Shown here in pieces: positions 7,253 to 11,788 of a stretch of 11,788 nt of DNA; within the stretch, counting starts at the first letter, position 1; every line of letters begins with the position of its first letter. This stretch comes from Alphaproteobacteria bacterium (GTDB lineage: Bacteria; Pseudomonadota; Alphaproteobacteria; Micavibrionales; CSBR16-224). The stretch lies in the NCBI GenBank assembly GCA_006226225.1, contig SBHI01000077.1, forward strand, positions 1 to 11,788, in the 5' to 3' direction. The notes below the pieces were generated by a model, which was not told the DNA's origin, searched no databases, and saw only the letters and a program-made list of their open reading frames with translations. Position numbers and translations under genes: made by a program.

Positions 7253-8425
7253 ATGAGCATCCAATCTTTCCCTTCCCTCAACTTCGCCCTTGGTGATACC
7301 GCCGATATGCTGCGCGACAGTGTCCGTGATTTTGCCCAAAGTGAAATCGCCCCGCGTGCCGCCGAAATCGACGAAAAAAACGAATTCCCCAATGAGCTTT
7401 GGCCTGCCTTTGGCGAGATGGGTCTGCTGGGCATCACGGTGCCGGAGGAATATGGCGGATCGGCCATGGGCTATGTCGAACATGTGGTGGCAATGGAGGA
7501 AATCAGCCGTGCCTCCGCCAGTGTCGGCCTCAGCTATGGTGCCTTTTCCAATCTCTGCGTCAACCAGATCAAGCTGAACGGTAATGAGGAGCAGAAAAAG
7601 AAATATCTGCCCGGCCTGTGCGCGGGCACGAAAATCGGCGCGCTTGCCATGTCGGAAACGGGGGCGGGCTCCGATGTCGTCTCCATGCAGCTGAAAGCCG
7701 AAAAACAGGGCGACCGCTATGTCCTGAACGGCAATAAAATGTGGATCACCAACGGCCCGGATGCCGATGTGCTGGTTGTCTATGCCAAGACCGACCCCTC
7801 TGCGGGCAGCAAAGGCATCACCGCCTTCCTCATCGAAAAGGATTTCAAAGGTTTTTCAACGGCGCAAAAACTCGACAAACTCGGCATGCGCGGCTCCAAT
7901 ACCTGTGAACTGATTTTTCAGGACTGCGAAGTGCCGGAGGAAAATGTCCTTGGTGCAACAGGCGCGGGCGTCCGCGTCTTGATGAGCGGTCTGGATTACG
8001 AGCGCGCCGTTCTGGCGGCAGGGCCGCTGGGTATCATGCAGTCCTGTCTTGATATCGTGCTGCCTTACGTTCATGACCGCAAACAATTCGGGCAATCCAT
8101 CGGCGAATTCCAGCTGATGCAGGGCAAAATCGCCGATATGTATGTCGCACTGTCAACCTCGCGCGCCTATGTCTATGCCGTTGCGGCGGCTTGCGACCGC
8201 GGCGAGGTCGCGCGCAAAGACGCGGCAGGTGCAATCCTTTACGCAGCGGAAAAAGCCACATGGATGGCGCTGGAGGCCATTCAATGCCTTGGCGGCAACG
8301 GCTATATCAACGAGTTCCCGACAGGGCGCCTGTTGCGCGATGCCAAGCTGTATGAAATCGGCGCAGGCACCTCCGAAATCCGCCGTATGCTGATTGGCCG
8401 CGAGCTGTTCAAGGAAACCTCCTAA
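7253..8425 (+). CDS. ivd: Isovaleryl-CoA dehydrogenase
   Basis: This FAD-dependent enzyme oxidises isovaleryl-CoA to 3-methylcrotonyl-CoA in leucine breakdown and passes electrons to electron-transfer flavoprotein. The 390-residue product has both acyl-CoA dehydrogenase signatures (AMSETGAGSD, and QCLGGNGYINEFPTGRL near the C-terminus). The subtype is set by the catalytic base. Glu250 in LDYERAVLAAGPLG corresponds to human IVD Glu254, while the position used by medium/short-chain enzymes reads GAGTSE, with no glutamate there. The ATG at 7253 is preferred to one at 7235. It is preceded by AAGAG and gives the usual N-terminus (FPSLNFALGDTADMLRDSVRDFA), and the upstream one overlaps the divergent promoter. 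No other leucine-degradation genes (methylcrotonyl-CoA carboxylase, enoyl-CoA hydratase) are in the window, so the pathway partners must lie elsewhere. A branched-chain acyl-CoA substrate other than isovaleryl-CoA remains possible. Confidence 0.93.
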   Translation: MSIQSFPSLNFALGDTADMLRDSVRDFAQSEIAPRAAEIDEKNEFPNELWPAFGEMGLLGITVPEEYGGSAMGYVEHVVAMEEISRASASVGLSYGAFSNLCVNQIKLNGNEEQKKKYLPGLCAGTKIGALAMSETGAGSDVVSMQLKAEKQGDRYVLNGNKMWITNGPDADVLVVYAKTDPSAGSKGITAFLIEKDFKGFSTAQKLDKLGMRGSNTCELIFQDCEVPEENVLGATGAGVRVLMSGLDYERAVLAAGPLGIMQSCLDIVLPYVHDRKQFGQSIGEFQLMQGKIADMYVALSTSRAYVYAVAAACDRGEVARKDAAGAILYAAEKATWMALEAIQCLGGNGYINEFPTGRLLRDAKLYEIGAGTSEIRRMLIGRELFKETS

Positions 8426-8447
8426 TACCCAAAGACTGATCGCCGTC

Positions 8448-9212
8448 ATGTTTGATTCAGAAATCCTGACCCTGATCTATGTTTTCGTGATCGGGACACT
8501 GTCCGGTCTTGCCGGTGCCACGATGGGCGCAGGCGGGCTGGTCACCATTCCGGGATTGATCCTGCTGGGACTGCCGCCCGCTATGGCCATCGGCACCAAC
8601 CGCCTGTCCGCATTAGGGCTGTGGATTACCGCCTTTAACCGTTTCCGCAAAAATGACAAGGTTGTCTGGCAATATGTGCTGCCGCTCTGCGTGCTGGCCG
8701 CCATCGGCGGACTGGCGGGCGCCTTTATCGTTTTGCAAGTGCCGGAAAAGGTTCTGAAAGCTGTGGTCGGCTTCTTCATTCTTCTAACACTGGGATTGAT
8801 GCTGTTCAAAAAAGAGGCGGGCATCAGCCTGAAAGAGGTCACACCGTGGAAACGCCGCATCGGCTATTTCCTGTATTTCCTTGTGGCGATGTATGGAGGA
8901 TTTTTCGGCGGCGGCGTTGTCGCGCTGATGGTCGTCATCCTGATTTTTCTGTTCGGCTTTAAAATCGTCGAGGCCAATGCCACCTGCGCCGTGCCGTGGA
9001 TCGTCCTATCCAGTTTCTGCCTGATTTTCTTTGCCCTGCACGGACTGGTCGATTGGTATTACGGCACGGTCATGACAGCCGGCGCGATATGGGGCGGCCA
9101 TCTGGGAGCCAATGCCGTGATCAAAAACGGCGATAAATGGATGAAAAAAATCTTCATCGCAGGGATGGCGCTCGCCGCAATGAAGCTGCTCTATGACAGT
9201 ATTTTAACTTAA
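8448..9212 (+). CDS. TSUP family membrane permease (TauE/SafE, PF01925)
   Basis: This is a predicted inner-membrane transporter of the TauE/SafE family, whose members move sulfite, sulfoacetate, sulfonates or other small organic anions. From the ATG at 8448 the product has 254 residues and about eight hydrophobic segments. The family motif appears twice in degenerate form: GLAGATMGAGGLVTIPGLILLGLPPAMAIG near the start, and MYGGFFGGGVVALM in the second half. These are the two pseudo-symmetric repeats. An in-frame ATG at 8394 exists, but it would overlap the ivd end and add an 18-residue polar tail before the first membrane segment, so the later start is preferred. It lies 22 bases after ivd and probably shares its transcript, ended by the hairpin at 9257-9285. 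No sulfur gene is nearby, so the substrate is unknown. An acid product linked to leucine breakdown is conceivable but unsupported. Confidence 0.88.
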   Translation: MFDSEILTLIYVFVIGTLSGLAGATMGAGGLVTIPGLILLGLPPAMAIGTNRLSALGLWITAFNRFRKNDKVVWQYVLPLCVLAAIGGLAGAFIVLQVPEKVLKAVVGFFILLTLGLMLFKKEAGISLKEVTPWKRRIGYFLYFLVAMYGGFFGGGVVALMVVILIFLFGFKIVEANATCAVPWIVLSSFCLIFFALHGLVDWYYGTVMTAGAIWGGHLGANAVIKNGDKWMKKIFIAGMALAAMKLLYDSILT

Positions 9213-9256
9213 CATAGCGCATTTATCGTTTTTCAAGACTTATTTTTTACAATAAA

Positions 9257-9285
9257 GGCGGGGAAGAGGCTCTTCTTCGCCTTTT
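9257..9285 (+). terminator. Rho-independent terminator after the TSUP gene
   Basis: An 11-pair stem (9257-9267 with 9271-9281, two of the pairs G-U) closes a GGC loop and is followed by four T residues (9282-9285). The AAA at 9254-9256 can extend the stem against the Ts. It lies 45 bases after the permease stop and before the tpsB-like gene, so it should end the ivd-permease transcript. This implies that the outer-membrane protein gene has its own promoter, which I could not identify with confidence. Confidence 0.7.
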
Positions 9286-9318
9286 CCGTCTTTCACGAAC
9301 AACAGATTGCTTTCAAAA

Positions 9319-11028
9319 ATGTTCCGGATAGACCGCCATATTTCTGCCCTGCTTGCGCTGATGCTGTGCATCATTTTCGCAACGCCTGTTTGGGCGCAGA
9401 ATATCCCGTCATCCGCCGACCCTGCCCGCGTACAAGGGCATATCAGACAAGAATGGTTGCCGCCTCTGGAAAAAGAACGCAGCGTCATTAAAGAAGAAAC
9501 ACCGGCCGCCACGCCAACGCCGCAAGGTGCCGCACTGATCCATTTTCCGCTGGAACATATTTTCGTCGACGGTATGACGGTTTATACAGAAGGCGATATC
9601 CGCCCGCTTTATCAGAATATGCTGGGGGCAGAGGTCACGCTGGTCGATATTTTCGCACTGGCCGATGCGCTGACAGTCAAATACCGCAATGACGGTTATA
9701 TCCTGACCCGCGCCGTTGTTCCCGCACAGGAAATCGAAAACGGCACGGTTCGTCTGCAAGTCGTCGAAGGCTATATCGATGCCGTCAAAATAGAAGGCGA
9801 CACCCGCGCCTCACATAAACGCATCCGCAATTACCTGACTCCTGTTCAGGCGGCACGCCCCTTGAATATGAAACAGCTGGAACGCGCACTGCTGCTGATT
9901 AACGACCTGCCCGGCGTGACGGCACGGAATATCCTCAGCCCTTCGCCCAATACATTCGGCGCGGCGGATTTGACCCTGATTGTCACGGATACAAAAATTT
10001 TCAGCGGCAATCTGCGCGCCGATAACCGCGGCTCCCGCTATCTCGGGCCGCTGCAGCTCAGCGCAACCGTCAATACCGAAAATCTGTTGAAACAGCATGA
10101 CCGTATTTTCCTGCAAAGCGTCACCGCCCTGCACAGCAGCGATACGCGAGAAATGGATTATATCGGCGCCGGATACAGCCAACCGGTCGGAGGTTTCGGC
10201 ACCATTCTGTCCGTCGGCGGCAATATTTCCTTTAGCGAGCCGGGCTATACGCTGACACAGTTTAATATCGACGGACGCACCGATACCGTTAATATCTCTC
10301 TTACGCAGCCTTTAATACGCTCCCGCCTGACCAATCTGAGTTTAAGCGGCAGTTTCGATTTCATGAACACCAAACGCACCGATAATATCAATCCCGCCCC
10401 CACCGAAGACAGGCTGCGCGTGCTGCGCCTTGCCGTCAGCGGGCACCATTTTGACCGTTTTTCCGGTGTCACCTCGGGCAATATCCAGCTTAGTCAGGGT
10501 TTGAACATTCTCAATGCGACCGAAACAGGATCGGCCAATCTGACCCGCGCGCGCGGTGTCAGCGATTTTTTTAAAGCCACGGCACAAATCGACCGCTTGC
10601 AACGTGTCAGTGACCGTATCCAGTTTTATGGCGCAGTGGCAGGCCAGAAATCGGCGCATATGCTGATGTCATCGGAGGAATTCGGCATCGGCGGCGCGGA
10701 TTTCGGGCGTGCCTATGATGCCTCGGAAATCACCGGAGAAGACGCCGTTGCCGCCAAAGCCGAGCTGCGCTTTCTTAATCCGCTGCCACTGGTCATTAAA
10801 AGCCACCAGTTTTATGGCTTCTATGATGTCGGCAAGGTCTGGGATCCGGATAACAATATTGTGTCTGCGCAAACGCGTTCTCTCGCATCTGCAGGGCTTG
10901 GCGTAAATATGACTTTCTGGAAGGATGTTGCCTTAAACCTTGAAGCGGCAAAGCCGCTGACCCGTCCCGTTGCCTATAACGGCAGCAGCAAATGGCGCTG
11001 GTTTTTCAGCCTGAACGCGCCTTTCTAG
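9319..11028 (+). CDS. TpsB/ShlB/FhaC-type outer-membrane transporter (two-partner secretion)
   Basis: Members of this Omp85-superfamily family secrete a large TpsA exoprotein through a 16-strand outer-membrane barrel. From the ATG at 9319 the product has 569 residues, the usual size. A signal peptide ends at ATPVWA (residue 26), followed by a polar linker rich in Pro, Ala and Thr. POTRA domain 1 lies at ~75-151 (IFVDGMTVYTEGDI to VRLQVVEGYID) and POTRA 2 at ~153-225 (VKIEGDTRASHKRIRNYL to ADLTLIV). The barrel runs from ~228 to a terminal Phe569, with alternating strands ending in WRWFFSLNAPF. The L6-hairpin motif, VRGF/Y in FhaC, reads FGRAYDASEITGED here (462-475), a variant I associate with alphaproteobacterial members. 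A TTG four codons upstream is open but unnecessary. No clear Shine-Dalgarno precedes the ATG. No TpsA gene adjoins it: the terminator is upstream and a convergent gene is downstream. Confidence 0.9.
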   Translation: MFRIDRHISALLALMLCIIFATPVWAQNIPSSADPARVQGHIRQEWLPPLEKERSVIKEETPAATPTPQGAALIHFPLEHIFVDGMTVYTEGDIRPLYQNMLGAEVTLVDIFALADALTVKYRNDGYILTRAVVPAQEIENGTVRLQVVEGYIDAVKIEGDTRASHKRIRNYLTPVQAARPLNMKQLERALLLINDLPGVTARNILSPSPNTFGAADLTLIVTDTKIFSGNLRADNRGSRYLGPLQLSATVNTENLLKQHDRIFLQSVTALHSSDTREMDYIGAGYSQPVGGFGTILSVGGNISFSEPGYTLTQFNIDGRTDTVNISLTQPLIRSRLTNLSLSGSFDFMNTKRTDNINPAPTEDRLRVLRLAVSGHHFDRFSGVTSGNIQLSQGLNILNATETGSANLTRARGVSDFFKATAQIDRLQRVSDRIQFYGAVAGQKSAHMLMSSEEFGIGGADFGRAYDASEITGEDAVAAKAELRFLNPLPLVIKSHQFYGFYDVGKVWDPDNNIVSAQTRSLASAGLGVNMTFWKDVALNLEAAKPLTRPVAYNGSSKWRWFFSLNAPF

Positions 11029-11068
11029 GTCAACACCACCAGAGCGCACAGCATTTAGGATGGGTGTT

Positions 11069-11788
11069 CTAAAATTGTAAAGTGCGGCACATCATATGCG
11101 GACGGGCGTTTTTCAATCCGCGCCCTGCCAGCCACAGATTGGCATCGACATCCTGTGCCGTTAATCCGGATTTTTCCGCCAGTTTTTCCGATGCCACAAC
11201 CGCCGCCGCGCGCAGCACCGTCACCTCTGCCGCGTTTTCCGCAAACAGTTCCCGTTTTTCCAGCTTTTCCGTCAATGCGGGAGAAAATTCCAGAACGCCG
11301 ACATGATCCGCATTCAAAACCTGCGGCAGAATATAGTCTGCTGCCACCGTCAAATCAGAGACATCACAGGATACGCCGTGATGATGCCCGTTTCCTGATG
11401 CCATCAGCGCCGTCAGAATAGATTTTTTGAAAAACGGGTCGTTGCCGAAACCTTCAGGCAGAATATCCGCCAGCTTTTCCGCGAAATCCATATCAAACAC
11501 ATATTGCTTGCCGTCAAAGGCATCCTCCAGCAATTCCGCCACCGCCTGAAAACGGGCAGGATCGGCAAAGGCTTTGAAAATCTCGAGACGCTCTTGCGCA
11601 AAAGGAACGTCTTTCAACAGCGGTACGATTTTCCCGTCAACCTCATCCGCCGTAATATCGTAAAAAGGCAGTGCTGCGGCATCACGGATCTCTGCCATTT
11701 TGGCAACCATCGCCTTTGCGCCCGACCCGTCCAGATTCCATTTTTGCGCCGCACCACCATCATCTTCATAAATAAAGCCGCCCTGATT
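11069..11788 (-). CDS. Probable queuosine salvage protein, Qng1/DUF2419 family (N-terminus outside window)
   Basis: Qng1-family proteins hydrolyse queuosine 5'-monophosphate to free queuine for reuse in tRNA. The frame is open to the right edge, giving 239 visible residues of an expected ~300-340. An ATG at 11710 is internal, since coding-like sequence (IYEDDGGAAQKWNLDGSGAKA) continues upstream of it. From memory of human Qng1 the order of motifs matches. First come a GSGAKAMVA helix and LPFYDIT, then VPFAQERLEIF. These are followed by DPFFKKSIL, where the family has FYKRAQ, with its lysine at about 11426-11428. Next is AADYILPQVL, where the family has ADYRVPQ, with its aspartate at 11336-11338. 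Then come GVLEFSPALTEKL and EVTVLRAA, and a C-terminal ANLWLAG...CRTLQF like the family's LW...HRTR-IYY end. It converges on the tpsB-like gene with 40 bases between the stops. The assignment rests on motif recall, and a different helical enzyme family is possible. Confidence 0.62.
   Translation of the reverse strand, partial: NQGGFIYEDDGGAAQKWNLDGSGAKAMVAKMAEIRDAAALPFYDITADEVDGKIVPLLKDVPFAQERLEIFKAFADPARFQAVAELLEDAFDGKQYVFDMDFAEKLADILPEGFGNDPFFKKSILTALMASGNGHHHGVSCDVSDLTVAADYILPQVLNADHVGVLEFSPALTEKLEKRELFAENAAEVTVLRAAAVVASEKLAEKSGLTAQDVDANLWLAGRGLKNARPHMMCRTLQF

Noticed and set aside
8394..8447. Upstream in-frame start for the TSUP permease
   Set aside because: It would overlap the end of ivd and place an atypical polar stretch before the first membrane segment. 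The ATG at 8448 gives a normal N-terminus.
11032..11068. Inverted repeat AACACC...GGTGTT between the convergent genes, as a bidirectional terminator
   Set aside because: The stem is only six pairs with a 25-base loop and no adjacent T run on either strand, so chance pairing is as likely.
1..11788. Mobile element, CRISPR array, tRNA or toxin-antitoxin/defence system
   Set aside because: Both strands were read for terminal repeats, spaced direct repeats, tRNA-like arms and typical transposase, integrase or nuclease motifs, and none was seen. Nearly all the sequence is explained by housekeeping and envelope genes.

Overview
The window looks like ordinary chromosomal sequence from an alphaproteobacterium. 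The grounds are a class I (archaeal-type) lysyl-tRNA synthetase, a class II EPSP synthase, an alphaproteobacterial-style isovaleryl-CoA dehydrogenase, a bactofilin and a TpsB-like outer-membrane protein with an alphaproteobacterial loop motif. A Micavibrio/Rhodospirillales-like lineage is possible, but that is an inference from gene flavour and the sequence does not prove it. No mobile element, CRISPR array, rRNA, tRNA or phage gene was seen.

Positions 1-7154 are all on the minus strand, so they read right to left. A compact operon begins at a near-consensus sigma-70-type promoter (7213-7241). It runs L,D-transpeptidase > aroA > GNAT acetyltransferase > lysK, with a 4-nt start/stop overlap and then two 6-nt gaps. 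It joins peptidoglycan cross-linking, chorismate synthesis and lysine charging. Next come a bactofilin with a strong Shine-Dalgarno sequence, a BamE-like small lipoprotein, and the first 449 codons of mutS, which runs off the left edge. A promoter-like site places the mutS transcription start only a few bases before its ATG, so the mRNA may be nearly leaderless.

Positions 7253-11028 are on the plus strand: isovaleryl-CoA dehydrogenase (leucine catabolism), a TauE/SafE (TSUP) membrane permease 22 nt downstream, a rho-independent terminator, and a two-POTRA TpsB/ShlB-type outer-membrane transporter with no visible TpsA substrate gene.

Positions 11069-11788 are on the minus strand and convergent with tpsB. 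They hold the C-terminal ~239 residues of a protein that resembles the Qng1/DUF2419 queuosine salvage (queuosine 5'-phosphate N-glycosylase) family. This is the least expected gene here.

I found no convincing undescribed multi-gene system. The points most worth checking are the Qng1-like gene, the orphan TpsB, the class II EPSP synthase with a glycine at the glyphosate-site position, and the possible leaderless mutS transcript.
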